Positions 50,744-58,717 of a stretch of 64,000 nucleotides of DNA are shown piece by piece (positions within the stretch are counted from its first letter, which is position 1; the number at the start of each line of letters is the position of its first letter). Made by a program: the position numbers and the translations under genes. Below the pieces are notes generated by a model, which ran no database searches, was not told the origin of the DNA, and saw only the letters and a program-made list of their open reading frames with translations. Source of the stretch: JAVBRD01 sp031548365 (GTDB lineage Bacteria > Bacillota > Clostridia > Christensenellales > UBA1750); the NCBI GenBank assembly GCA_031548365.1, contig JAVBRD010000013.1:62001-126000 (forward strand). Reading direction: 5' to 3'.

Positions 50744-51481
50744 ATGAAGACATTGATTTGGGGACATCGCGGTGCGTCTGCCGATGCGCCGGAGAACACA
50801 ATGGAGGCCTTTGAGCTCGCGTGCCGCGTGGGCGCGGAGGGGATTGAACTTGACGTTCATCTCTCTGCCGACCGGCAGATCATCGTTATGCACGACGAAA
50901 CGGTTAACCGCACGACCAACGGCGCGGGACGCATCACAGAGATGACGCTTTCCGAGCTGAAGAAACTGGATGCCTCCAACCGTATGGCCGGGTATCAGGG
51001 TGCGCGTGTACCTACGCTGGATGAGGTATTCGATTACGTCAAAGGTACGGGCATGTCCGTAAACATCGAGATCAAGCCCAACATACTGCCGGGCGAAGGC
51101 ATCGAAAAGGCCGTGCTGGAATGCGCGCAAAAATTTGGCATGCAGGGCCGCATCATCGTATCGAGCTTTAACCACTATGTGCTTGACGAGAGTAAAAGGT
51201 TGTCCCCCGATACCGCGGTTGGCGCGTTGTATCAAAACCCGGTTTTCAGACCCGCGAATTATGCCAAAGCGAGCGGCTTTGACGCCATTCACCCGCACCA
51301 TTTTGCGCTGAAAATGCCGGGCGCGGTCAAGAACTGCCGTGAGCTGGGCGTCATGATCAACGTGTGGACTGTTGATGATCCGGACGAGATCAAACGCTGG
51401 TGCGGCGCGGGCGTGGACGCCATCATCACCAATGTACCAGAACTCGCGCTTGGTGTTCGGAATGGCCTGCAAAGAATATGA
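50744..51481 (+). CDS. Glycerophosphodiester phosphodiesterase
   Basis: 245 residues. GDPD signatures: WGHRGASADAPENTMEAF (catalytic HRG and PEN), GIELDVHLSADRQIIVMHDETVNRTTNG (part; E-x-D-x-H) and the late INVWTVDDPDEIKRW. It hydrolyses glycerophosphodiesters to glycerol-3-phosphate and an alcohol. No signal peptide is visible, so it is cytoplasmic. It has the compact Bacillota size. It ends 10 bases before the tRNA promoter. Confidence 0.95.
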   Translation: MKTLIWGHRGASADAPENTMEAFELACRVGAEGIELDVHLSADRQIIVMHDETVNRTTNGAGRITEMTLSELKKLDASNRMAGYQGARVPTLDEVFDYVKGTGMSVNIEIKPNILPGEGIEKAVLECAQKFGMQGRIIVSSFNHYVLDESKRLSPDTAVGALYQNPVFRPANYAKASGFDAIHPHHFALKMPGAVKNCRELGVMINVWTVDDPDEIKRWCGAGVDAIITNVPELALGVRNGLQRI

Positions 51482-51490
51482 TCATGGGGG

Positions 51491-51519
51491 TTGACAAATG
51501 GCTTCCAAGCCATTATACT
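51491..51519 (+). promoter_or_regulatory. Promoter of tRNA pair
   Basis: TTGACA (51491-51496), 17-base spacer, TATACT (51514-51519). Confidence 0.88.
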
Positions 51520-51543
51520 CAATTACGCGCTTCAGACAAGTGT

Positions 51544-51617
51544 AGCGGAATGGTGTAACGGCAGCACCTACGACTCTGACTCGTATTGTCTAGGTTCAAA
51601 TCCTAGTTCCGCTGCCA
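51544..51617 (+). tRNA. tRNA-Gln (anticodon CTG)
   Basis: Acceptor AGCGGAA / TTCCGCT, D arm GTGT / GCAC, anticodon stem TACGA / TCGTA with loop CTCTGAC (anticodon CTG), T arm CTAGG / CCTAG, encoded CCA end. Reads CAG codons. Confidence 0.95.
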
Positions 51618-51621
51618 ACGT

Positions 51622-51697
51622 GCCTCCATGGTCTAGTGGCCTAGGACACCGCCCTCTCACGGCGGCAACAGGGGTTCGAATCCCCTTGGAGGTGCCA
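51622..51697 (+). tRNA. tRNA-Glu (anticodon CTC)
   Basis: Acceptor GCCTCCA / TGGAGGT, anticodon stem CCGCC / GGCGG with loop CTCTCAC (anticodon CTC), T arm AGGGG / CCCCT, encoded CCA end. Four bases after tRNA-Gln, so one transcript. Confidence 0.95.
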
Positions 51698-51706
51698 ACT
51701 TATCCA

Positions 51707-51748
51707 AACTCTCTCCCGCCCTGTAAAAGGACGGAAGAGAGTTTTTGT
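51707..51748 (+). terminator. Terminator of tRNA transcript
   Basis: Stem AACTCTC ... GAGAGTT with an inner CCG/CGG pair, then TTTTG. Confidence 0.85.
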
Positions 51749-51862
51749 TTGTCTTACGCAGGTTCTATGCGCCCGGCGTATGCCTTCGCAGATTAAGGAA
51801 AATTAACGCACAATGTTTTGTACGACATCGCGCGTTCGCCGTTGCTATTCGACCAGCATTTA

Positions 51863-53038
51863 TCAGTCTTCGAGTATGCAGGACTCGAAATTTGCTTCAG
51901 CCATGAAGAGATTAAGGCGGCCCGTTTGGTTGCTTGAGTAGAGCACGTGCCTGCCCGCAGGGTGAAAAAACGGATGAGGATGATCGTTTTGCCGCGTCCA
52001 TACTGTTGCGTGCTTGCACAAAAGGCCGATTTTCGCGCGCCCACCTTCGGGAGAATCCGAGTAGCGGATCAGGCTGATGTAGTCACGATGATCGGCTTGA
52101 TGATCGCGGATTTCAGCGGTGTCGCCAACGCCAAGCGTGCCGTCGGCGTTGACCTGCATGTGCGAAGGCGTTGAGAGCGAGCGCTTAAATGTGTACCGTT
52201 TTTCGTTCGAGCCATCGGGGTTGACAAAAACATTTCCGTAGGTCTCAAAGGGAATGGACGCCTTGCTGCGCTTGAAAAACTGAGCACCGATGCGGCCATT
52301 TGGCAGAAAAAACTCGTGTCCCACGCGGTCGAGATAGCGCTGCTGAAGGATGAGCGGCCAGACCTCGCTCGTGGATGCACGCACGATCCACATGCGCTGC
52401 ACCTGCTCCCAGTGCCCCTCGTGGCAGAACAGGATGATGTCAGGATCGGTCGAGCTGATATTGGTGTGCGATATCCATTCGCGTTCGCCCCACACGGCCT
52501 TGTACGCGCCGGTTGCGGCCTCGAGCCGGACGACGACGCTGGACGGTCTTCGGTAGAGGTGTTCGCTCATGTTGCCATAGAGCACCCCCGATGTTTTGCA
52601 GTACTCGAGTATTTCGCCGTAAGTAAAAGCGAGATAACGGCCGTCGTTGGTGATGGAGAGCTGGGTCGGGCGGAATCCGTTCGGCACGCGGAGGCACTCA
52701 TCCTGTTTCAGCGTCTCCAGATCGATCCTGCAGACGCTCGCGCCGCGGTTGAAGTACACGAGGCGATTGACTGAGTCGACCAAGGAGGAGCCGATGTTGA
52801 CGTCCTCGCCGTCCGTCAGCTGCACCATACTGCCATCAAGGAGCGTCATCAGGTACAGCTGCCAAGCCCCTGTGCGGCTTGACCCCACGAGTATTTTCTC
52901 GCCGTTATCCACAAACAGCGGCATGGTGAAATAGGGGTGGTGCGTTTCAGCCTGATCGTCGCTTAAGCGTGTGACCGTGATACCCGTGAGCGGATCTTTC
53001 GTGCGCTCGAGATGACCTTTGATGATGTCACCAATCAT
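51863..53038 (-). CDS. Oligogalacturonate lyase-like (PL22) beta-propeller
   Basis: 391 residues from ATG 53038, with AAGGAGAATG upstream; the in-frame start at 53101 precedes the promoter. The opening VTRLSDDQAETHHPYFTMPLF (part), the repeated blade pattern (GSMVQLTDGEDVNIGSSL and VFYNRGAS-like strands), ISHTNISSTDPDIILFCHEGHWE and the C-terminal DDHPHPFFHPAGRHVLYSSN match the seven-bladed PL22 lyases, whose histidines hold a metal. These cut unsaturated galacturonide dimers inside the cell. No signal peptide is present. It is divergent from the carbohydrate operon and shares its intergenic control region. Confidence 0.85.
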   Translation of the reverse strand: MIGDIIKGHLERTKDPLTGITVTRLSDDQAETHHPYFTMPLFVDNGEKILVGSSRTGAWQLYLMTLLDGSMVQLTDGEDVNIGSSLVDSVNRLVYFNRGASVCRIDLETLKQDECLRVPNGFRPTQLSITNDGRYLAFTYGEILEYCKTSGVLYGNMSEHLYRRPSSVVVRLEAATGAYKAVWGEREWISHTNISSTDPDIILFCHEGHWEQVQRMWIVRASTSEVWPLILQQRYLDRVGHEFFLPNGRIGAQFFKRSKASIPFETYGNVFVNPDGSNEKRYTFKRSLSTPSHMQVNADGTLGVGDTAEIRDHQADHRDYISLIRYSDSPEGGRAKIGLLCKHATVWTRQNDHPHPFFHPAGRHVLYSSNQTGRLNLFMAEANFESCILED

Positions 53039-53072
53039 GTGAGCATTCTCCTTTTGATGTACCGTCGTGCTT

Positions 53073-53101
53073 ATGATACAGCGGAAAGCCGCGCAGGACA
53101 A
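53073..53101 (-). promoter_or_regulatory. Promoter of PL22 gene
   Basis: Minus strand TTGTCC (53101-53096), 17-base spacer, TATCAT (53078-53073). Confidence 0.65.
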
Positions 53102-53118
53102 GTTCCGTGCTGCTCTTG

Positions 53119-53147
53119 TTGAAAGAGAACACGCGCGATGCTATACT
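53119..53147 (+). promoter_or_regulatory. Promoter of the seven-gene carbohydrate operon
   Basis: TTGAAA (53119-53124), 17-base spacer, TATACT (53142-53147), directly before the first gene. Back-to-back with the PL22 promoter. Confidence 0.85.
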
Positions 53148-53172
53148 AGGCATATTGCGTGGAGGTGAGCCG

Positions 53173-54312
53173 ATGACCTGCAGGGAGCGTTTGACCAAGG
53201 TGATGTCTGGCGAAATACCCGACTGCGTGCCCGTTGCGCCCGACATCTCCAACATGGTTCCGGCGAGGCTGACAGGGAAACCCTTCTGGCAGCTGTACCT
53301 GTACCAAGACCCGCCCATCTGGGTGGCGTACATTGAGGCTGCGAAGTATTTCGGCTTTGACGCGCTCATGGATGGCTACGCGAGGATTGAGCTTCCGGGT
53401 GAGGAGGCTCCGCCATCATCGTGGGAGCCCGTGATTGTGTTCCAAAATGAAGAGCGAATCATCGTGCGCAGTTATGACCGGGAAACGCCGGAACACGCGC
53501 GCGCGTGGTCATCGACGGTTTCGGTGTTTTACAAAGCGGATTCGCCCACCCATGGCGTTGCGTTCGAAAAGCTCGGCCTTCCAGAAAAGCACACGAGCTT
53601 TTCGCGCATCGAGGGCGTGAAAACGTGGCCAGATGGCGCGGAGCGCTTAAGTCTTGCCAAAAAACTGATGGGCGACCAGGGGCATGTGGGCGTAGGCGTG
53701 GCGTCAAGCATCGTGGTCGGGAGCGTGAACGCTATTTACGAATACCACGACGATCCGAAAAAGTATGAGGACATGCGGGATCAAAAGATTGTGGATGGGG
53801 TGCGGCGGGTCAACCGGCTGTGCGATCTTGAAGACAGGCCCGACTTTTTGTGCACAGGTGGCTCGGGGACGCTGATTTATCAGACGCCAGCCACGTTTAG
53901 AAAGCTCGGCCTTCCCATCGTGCAGGCGGTGACGCGCGCTGCAAAACTGCGCGGCGTGCCCACGCACATCCACTCGTGCGGCCCGGAAACCGAGCTTGTC
54001 AAAATGTGCGCGGAGGAGACGGACCTAACGATCATTGACCCGTTGGAGATCCCGCCGATGGGAGACTGCAACCTGCGCGAGCTCAAGCAGAAATACGGGA
54101 ACAAACTTGTTCTCAAAGGCAACCTGCACACGACCAATGTCATGCTGCGCGGGAGCGTGCGCGATGTGCGGGAGGCTTCCAAGCGTGCTCTGGACGACGC
54201 GATGGCCGGCGGCCGGTTTGTTCTCTCCACGGGTGATCAGTGCGGGAGAGACACGCCCGATGAAAACATTTTCGCGATGATCGATACGGCGAGAACATAC
54301 GGCAGGTATTGA
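53173..54312 (+). CDS. URO-D-family methyltransferase-like protein (copy 3)
   Basis: 379 residues from ATG 53173, with GGAGGTG 7 bases upstream. URO-D superfamily pattern: MTCRERLTKVMSGEIPDCVPVAPD (part), GGSGTLIYQTPATFRKL, and the HIHSCGPETELVKM motif that provides zinc ligands in corrinoid-linked methyltransferases, then GNLHTTNVMLRG. It begins an operon of sugar enzymes. A demethylation of a methylated sugar is one possible role, but no corrinoid protein gene is present. It is 2 bases from the next gene. Confidence 0.87.
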   Translation: MTCRERLTKVMSGEIPDCVPVAPDISNMVPARLTGKPFWQLYLYQDPPIWVAYIEAAKYFGFDALMDGYARIELPGEEAPPSSWEPVIVFQNEERIIVRSYDRETPEHARAWSSTVSVFYKADSPTHGVAFEKLGLPEKHTSFSRIEGVKTWPDGAERLSLAKKLMGDQGHVGVGVASSIVVGSVNAIYEYHDDPKKYEDMRDQKIVDGVRRVNRLCDLEDRPDFLCTGGSGTLIYQTPATFRKLGLPIVQAVTRAAKLRGVPTHIHSCGPETELVKMCAEETDLTIIDPLEIPPMGDCNLRELKQKYGNKLVLKGNLHTTNVMLRGSVRDVREASKRALDDAMAGGRFVLSTGDQCGRDTPDENIFAMIDTARTYGRY

Positions 54313-54313
54313 C

Positions 54314-55441
54314 ATGAGCCAAAAGACGATCGGCGTGGGCATCATCGGCACAGGTTTTATGGGCAAGGCGCACGCGTACGGTGTGAGGAACCTGCCGCTC
54401 TACTATCAGGATCTGCCGTTTAGAGCGAGACTCGCGGCTGTCGCGTCGCGGGACGCGGGGAACGCGGAGCGGTTCGCCTCCGATCTGGACATACCGTTTC
54501 ACACGTCAGATTTCCGCGAACTCCTCGCGTGTGATGATGTAGACGCCGTGTGCGTCGCCTCTCCCAACGATTTGCACGAGGAAATGGCGCTCGCCGCTTT
54601 CGAGGCGGGAAAGCATGTGTATTTGGACAAACCGCTTGCGCACAACCTGATTTCGGCAGAGCGTATCGCCGATGCGTGGAAAAATAGTGGCGTGACCGCG
54701 CAGATGGTGTTCAACATGCGGTTTTTCCCCTGCGTCATGCGGGCGAAAGAAATGATCAGCGCGGGGAGACTTGGGCGCATGCTCTCATTTCGCTGCGCAT
54801 ACCTTCATTCCGGCTCGGTGGGTGCGCCACGCACGAGCTGGAAGCAGCGCGCGGACATGGGCGGAGTGCTCTACGACTTGGGCGCGCACGCGGTGGACAT
54901 GTTGCTATGGCTGGCTGGCCCCGTCGCGCGGCTCTCCTGTGCTTGTCAAACTGCCTACGCTGCGCGCATAGGGTTGGATGGTGCGCGCATCAATGCGGGC
55001 GACGACGCCAGCTATATGCTTGTGGAGCTTGCGAGCGGTGCGCATGGCATGATTGAGGTTTCGAAAATAGCCACGGGCGCGATGGACGAGTTTCGATTTG
55101 AACTCTCCGGCGAATGCGGCGCGGTCCGTTTTGAGCTGATGGATCCGAATTGGCTGTGGTTTTACGACCATACCAAGGCGGCGGGGGACACGGGGGGCAA
55201 TCGCGGGTGGCAGCGCTTGGAGTGCGTGGGGCATTTCCCGGGACCGGGCGGGTTGTTTGTTCCGTATAAAAACGCGGTCGGCTGGATACGCTCTCACGCG
55301 CACTGTATGTATAGTTTTTTGGACGCGATCGCTGCAGGAAACCCCGCTTGCCCAAACATTATGGATGGCCTCGCGGTAGCGCGGCTTCTGGACGCGGCCA
55401 AACGCTCGGCGAACGCGGGCAGCACGATGATTCAGGTGTAA
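54314..55441 (+). CDS. Gfo/Idh/MocA-family oxidoreductase
   Basis: 375 residues. Rossmann fold at the N-terminus with GIIGTGFMGKAHAYG (GxGxxG), the substrate-contact motif in VYLDKPLAHNL (the usual EKP is DKP here), and FRCAYLHSGSVG and DLGAHAVDMLLWLAG in the C-terminal domain. NAD(P)-dependent oxidation or reduction of a sugar or its derivative is the usual activity. It is part of the operon, with the ASRT-domain gene starting 13 bases later. Confidence 0.92.
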   Translation: MSQKTIGVGIIGTGFMGKAHAYGVRNLPLYYQDLPFRARLAAVASRDAGNAERFASDLDIPFHTSDFRELLACDDVDAVCVASPNDLHEEMALAAFEAGKHVYLDKPLAHNLISAERIADAWKNSGVTAQMVFNMRFFPCVMRAKEMISAGRLGRMLSFRCAYLHSGSVGAPRTSWKQRADMGGVLYDLGAHAVDMLLWLAGPVARLSCACQTAYAARIGLDGARINAGDDASYMLVELASGAHGMIEVSKIATGAMDEFRFELSGECGAVRFELMDPNWLWFYDHTKAAGDTGGNRGWQRLECVGHFPGPGGLFVPYKNAVGWIRSHAHCMYSFLDAIAAGNPACPNIMDGLAVARLLDAAKRSANAGSTMIQV

Positions 55442-55454
55442 GGAGGCGCTTTTG

Positions 55455-55820
55455 ATGGGCGAAAAGACGTGGCTGATCCCGGATTGCTACTGGCCCGAGG
55501 TCTCGGCGGAGGGTGCGTATCCGAGTCACGAATCCATATGCGTGCTCAACACGTGCGCCACGGACGCAATGCTGACGCTCACGTTCTTCTTTGAGGACCG
55601 CGAGCCGTTGACTGGTGTGAGCGCGATGTGCGGCGCGAGGCGCACGCACCATGTTCGCCTTGACAAGATACGCGACGCTGCGGGAAACACGCTCCCGCGC
55701 GGCGTTCCCTACGCAGCGCTGCTCACAAGCGATGTGCCCGTGACCGTGCAATACTCGCGCTGCGACTCGTCTCACCCCTCAGTCACGCTCATGACGACCA
55801 TGGCCTACGCGCTGAAATAA
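55455..55820 (+). CDS. ASRT-domain (sensory rhodopsin transducer-like) protein
   Basis: 121 residues from ATG 55455, with AAGGAGG 8 bases upstream. KTWLIPDCYWPEVS, then YPSHESICVLNTCATDAMLTL (part), FFEDREPLTGV and RTHHVRLDKIR match the ASRT family, first found as the Anabaena sensory rhodopsin transducer. In most bacteria the domain occurs without rhodopsin, near carbohydrate genes, and may bind a sugar. No rhodopsin is present here. Its place inside a sugar operon supports the second role. Confidence 0.85.
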   Translation: MGEKTWLIPDCYWPEVSAEGAYPSHESICVLNTCATDAMLTLTFFFEDREPLTGVSAMCGARRTHHVRLDKIRDAAGNTLPRGVPYAALLTSDVPVTVQYSRCDSSHPSVTLMTTMAYALK

Positions 55821-55833
55821 AGGAGGAACCACC

Positions 55834-57051
55834 ATGCCGGATACGTTCTACAAACTGTGGGAAAAGCAGCAGGTCGACCGCGGAGTTGACATTGCGACCG
55901 TGCGCGCGCGCATAAAAGCGCTCAAAATCGAGACGCCTTCGTGGGGTTACGGCGATTCGGGCACGCGGTTCAAGGTGTTCAAAAAGAAAGGCGCGGCCAC
56001 GTCACTGCTCCAGAAGCTGGACGACGCGGCGCAGGTGCACAAATTCACGGGAGTTTGTCCGACGGTCGCCATCCACATCCCGTGGGATACCGTGGATGAC
56101 TGGTCAGGCCTTAAAAAAGAAGCTTCGGATCGCGGACTGGCGATTGGCGCGGTTAACCCCAACCTGTTCCAGGACGAGGAGTATATGCTGGGATCGCTGT
56201 GCCACGCGGACAAAGCGATCCGCGCCCGCGCCATCGCGCACATGCTCGAATGCGTGGAGATCATGAAAAAGACGGGCTCGCGCGACCTTTCGCTCTGGCT
56301 CGCGGACGGTACCAACTACCCGGGGCAGGGCGACTTCCGCGCGCGCAAACGCTGGCTGGAAGAAGCGCTCAAGGCCACGACCGACGCGCTTCCAGACGCC
56401 GCGCGCCTCCTGATTGAGTACAAGGTGTTTGAGCCGGCGTTTTACCACACCGACCTGTGCGACTGGGGCATCGCGTACCTTGAGGCGTGCCGCTTTGGCG
56501 ACAAGGCGCAGGTGCTGGTCGACCTCGGGCACCATTCACCGGGTGTCAACGTCGAACACATCGTCGCCATCCTTCTTGATGAGGGTAAGCTTGGCGGCTT
56601 CCACTTTAACAACCGCAAGTACGCGGACGATGATCTCATCGTGGGCGCGATCCAGCCATACGAACTCTACCTGATCTTCCGCGAGATCGTAAACGCCGAG
56701 GACGATCCCTGCACAGTGAAGTGTGCGCGAAACATCGCCTACATGATCGACCAGTCGCATTGCATCGAGCCCAAAGTGCCCGCGATGATCCGCTCGGTCA
56801 TGAACATACAGTCGGCGCATGCCAAAGCGCTGCTTGTCAACCGCTCGGCGCTCGCCAAAGCGCAGGCGGCGGGCGATGTGCTCGCTGCGGAAGCCGTAGT
56901 GCGCGGCGCATACGAAACCGACGTGCGGCCCTTGCTTGAGTCCGTGCGCGAGGAGATGGGCATCTCGGGTGATCCCATGGCCGCGTATCTCGCCACCGAC
57001 TACGAGGCGAAGAAAGTGGACCGTCCTTCGGAAGGGAAAGGGTGGGCGTAA
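55834..57051 (+). CDS. L-rhamnose isomerase (RhaI type)
   Basis: 405 residues from ATG 55834, with AGGAGG upstream. Xylose-isomerase-like TIM barrel: IETPSWGYGDSGTRFKVF at the N-terminus, then VDLGHHSPGVNVEHIVAILL (metal and substrate histidines) and GGFHFNNRKYADDDLIVGAI (part). These are the pattern of the Pseudomonas stutzeri-type L-rhamnose isomerase, which is separate from E. coli RhaA. It converts L-rhamnose to L-rhamnulose, though some members act on other 6-deoxy sugars. It overlaps the aldolase start by one base (TAATG). Confidence 0.88.
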   Translation: MPDTFYKLWEKQQVDRGVDIATVRARIKALKIETPSWGYGDSGTRFKVFKKKGAATSLLQKLDDAAQVHKFTGVCPTVAIHIPWDTVDDWSGLKKEASDRGLAIGAVNPNLFQDEEYMLGSLCHADKAIRARAIAHMLECVEIMKKTGSRDLSLWLADGTNYPGQGDFRARKRWLEEALKATTDALPDAARLLIEYKVFEPAFYHTDLCDWGIAYLEACRFGDKAQVLVDLGHHSPGVNVEHIVAILLDEGKLGGFHFNNRKYADDDLIVGAIQPYELYLIFREIVNAEDDPCTVKCARNIAYMIDQSHCIEPKVPAMIRSVMNIQSAHAKALLVNRSALAKAQAAGDVLAAEAVVRGAYETDVRPLLESVREEMGISGDPMAAYLATDYEAKKVDRPSEGKGWA

Positions 57052-57770
57052 TGAACGAGCTTCAATGGAAGTACCAACGCGAGATCGAGGAGATCAGCGC
57101 GACCGCCAAGCGTCTTGCCGAGCTCGGTTATGTCACGTCGCACGGCGGCAACCTGAGCATGCGCTGTGCGGACGACGTCATCGCCATCACCCCTACAAAG
57201 CTTGCCAAGCGCAAGGTGGAGTTTGATGACGTCTGCCTGGTCACGCTCTCCACCAGCGTGACGCTGTACGCCGCGCCGGGTCGCAAGCCCACGGGCGAGC
57301 TGCCTTTCCACGCGCGAATTTTCATCAAGCGGCCCGATGTCATGGGCATTGTCCACGGCCATCCCGCCATTTTAACGGGCTTTGCCATCGCGGGCGTCGA
57401 CCTGCTCCAGCGAGCATACCTGCCTGAGCCGGTCATTGAGGTCGGTCCTATGCCGCTCGTGCCGTACTACGAACCGCTGCGCGACGAGCTTGCTGAGGCG
57501 TTCGACCCCTTCCTGCCATACGCCAACGGCTTTCTTATGGAAAATCACGGCGCGCTGACCGTGTCCCATGAAGGCCCCGAACGCGCGCTCGATTACATGG
57601 AAATGTATGAGGTTGCCGCACAGTCCATACTGGTCGCGAAACAGCTGGGCTCTCTGCGCGAGCTGCCGCGGCAGGAAGTCAAGAATCTAGAGCGGACGAT
57701 CAAGACGCGCGGGCTGCCCATGCCCGGCCTTGCCGGGAGCGTCAGCTCCCTGCTGGACATCTACAAATGA
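57051..57770 (+). CDS. Class II (zinc) aldolase, rhamnulose/fuculose-phosphate type
   Basis: 239 residues from ATG 57051. Features: GYVTSHGGNLSMRC, TGELPFHARIFIKRPD with a catalytic Glu, VHGHPAILT (HxH zinc ligands) and FLMENHGALTV (third zinc histidine). This family splits sugar-1-phosphates into dihydroxyacetone phosphate and L-lactaldehyde. A sugar kinase would be needed to make the usual substrate, but none is in the operon. Either the kinase lies elsewhere or the enzyme takes a non-phosphorylated sugar. Confidence 0.9.
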   Translation: MNELQWKYQREIEEISATAKRLAELGYVTSHGGNLSMRCADDVIAITPTKLAKRKVEFDDVCLVTLSTSVTLYAAPGRKPTGELPFHARIFIKRPDVMGIVHGHPAILTGFAIAGVDLLQRAYLPEPVIEVGPMPLVPYYEPLRDELAEAFDPFLPYANGFLMENHGALTVSHEGPERALDYMEMYEVAAQSILVAKQLGSLRELPRQEVKNLERTIKTRGLPMPGLAGSVSSLLDIYK

Positions 57771-58696
57771 CGTTGCCGGATGTGACCGGCACGATCTTTG
57801 ACATTCAGCGCTTCGCGGTGCACGACGGGCCGGGCATACGCACCACGATCTTTCTCAAGGGGTGCAACAACCGCTGCGCGTGGTGTCACAACCCTGAATC
57901 GCTCATGCGCGAACCGCAGCTCGAGGTATTTGAAGGGCGGTGCGTGTGCTGCGGCGCGTGCGTCGCGGCCTGCCCGACAGGCGCACGTGGCGTAAGTGAC
58001 GGTGGGTTTACCCTCGATCGCGGTAAATGCGTGGCTTGCGGGGCGTGCGCGGAGGCGTGCGCCCTCAAGGCGCTTGTCATGACCGGGAAACGCGCGTCCG
58101 TCGCCGGGGTGATGGCGCAGGTGCTCGCGGACGGGGCCTATTACAAGTCGTCGGGCGGGGGCGTCACGCTCTCCGGCGGGGAGCCTGTACTGCAGACTGA
58201 GTTCGCGCTCGCCATACTGTCCGCGTGCCGCGAAAATGGCATTCACACCGCCTTGCAGACCGCTGGCAACTACACATGGGACAAGATCGCACCTCTGCTT
58301 CCGATGACCGATCTTGTGCTCTTTGACATGAAGTCGTCCTCAAAAGAGACCTATCGGAAGCACGTTGGCTGCGAGCTTGATCGGGTATTCGATACGCTCA
58401 TGCGCATCGACGAGTGCGGCATGAGGCTCATTGTGCGAACGCCCGTCGTCGGGAGCATCAACGCCACTGCGGAGGACATCGGGGGCATTGCGGAAATGCT
58501 TGCACCACTTATGAACCTTGAGCATTACGTTCTGATACCATACCACTCGCTCGGACGCGTTAAGTATGACGCGCTGGGTATGCCTTATCAAACGCAAATG
58601 TACACTCCTTCTGTTGAGCAGATGGAGCGGCTCGAAGACCTTGCGTCCGCATGTGTTCCGGTTTTTAGCACAAAGCGCGGATTTCTGAGGAGATAA
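57767..58696 (+). CDS. Glycyl radical enzyme activase
   Basis: 309 residues from ATG 57767 (ATGA overlap with the aldolase stop). Radical SAM motif CNNRCAWC (Cys 33, 37 and 40) comes after HDGPGIRTTIFLKG. An insert follows with two ferredoxin-like clusters (CVCCGACVAACP and CVACGACAEACA), as in activases other than that of pyruvate formate-lyase. VTLSGGEPVLQ is the glycine-rich GGE motif. It makes the glycyl radical on the enzyme encoded next, 21 bases further on. Confidence 0.95.
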   Translation: MTLPDVTGTIFDIQRFAVHDGPGIRTTIFLKGCNNRCAWCHNPESLMREPQLEVFEGRCVCCGACVAACPTGARGVSDGGFTLDRGKCVACGACAEACALKALVMTGKRASVAGVMAQVLADGAYYKSSGGGVTLSGGEPVLQTEFALAILSACRENGIHTALQTAGNYTWDKIAPLLPMTDLVLFDMKSSSKETYRKHVGCELDRVFDTLMRIDECGMRLIVRTPVVGSINATAEDIGGIAEMLAPLMNLEHYVLIPYHSLGRVKYDALGMPYQTQMYTPSVEQMERLEDLASACVPVFSTKRGFLRR

Positions 58697-58717
58697 CGTC
58701 ACCGGAGGTGTGTGTTA

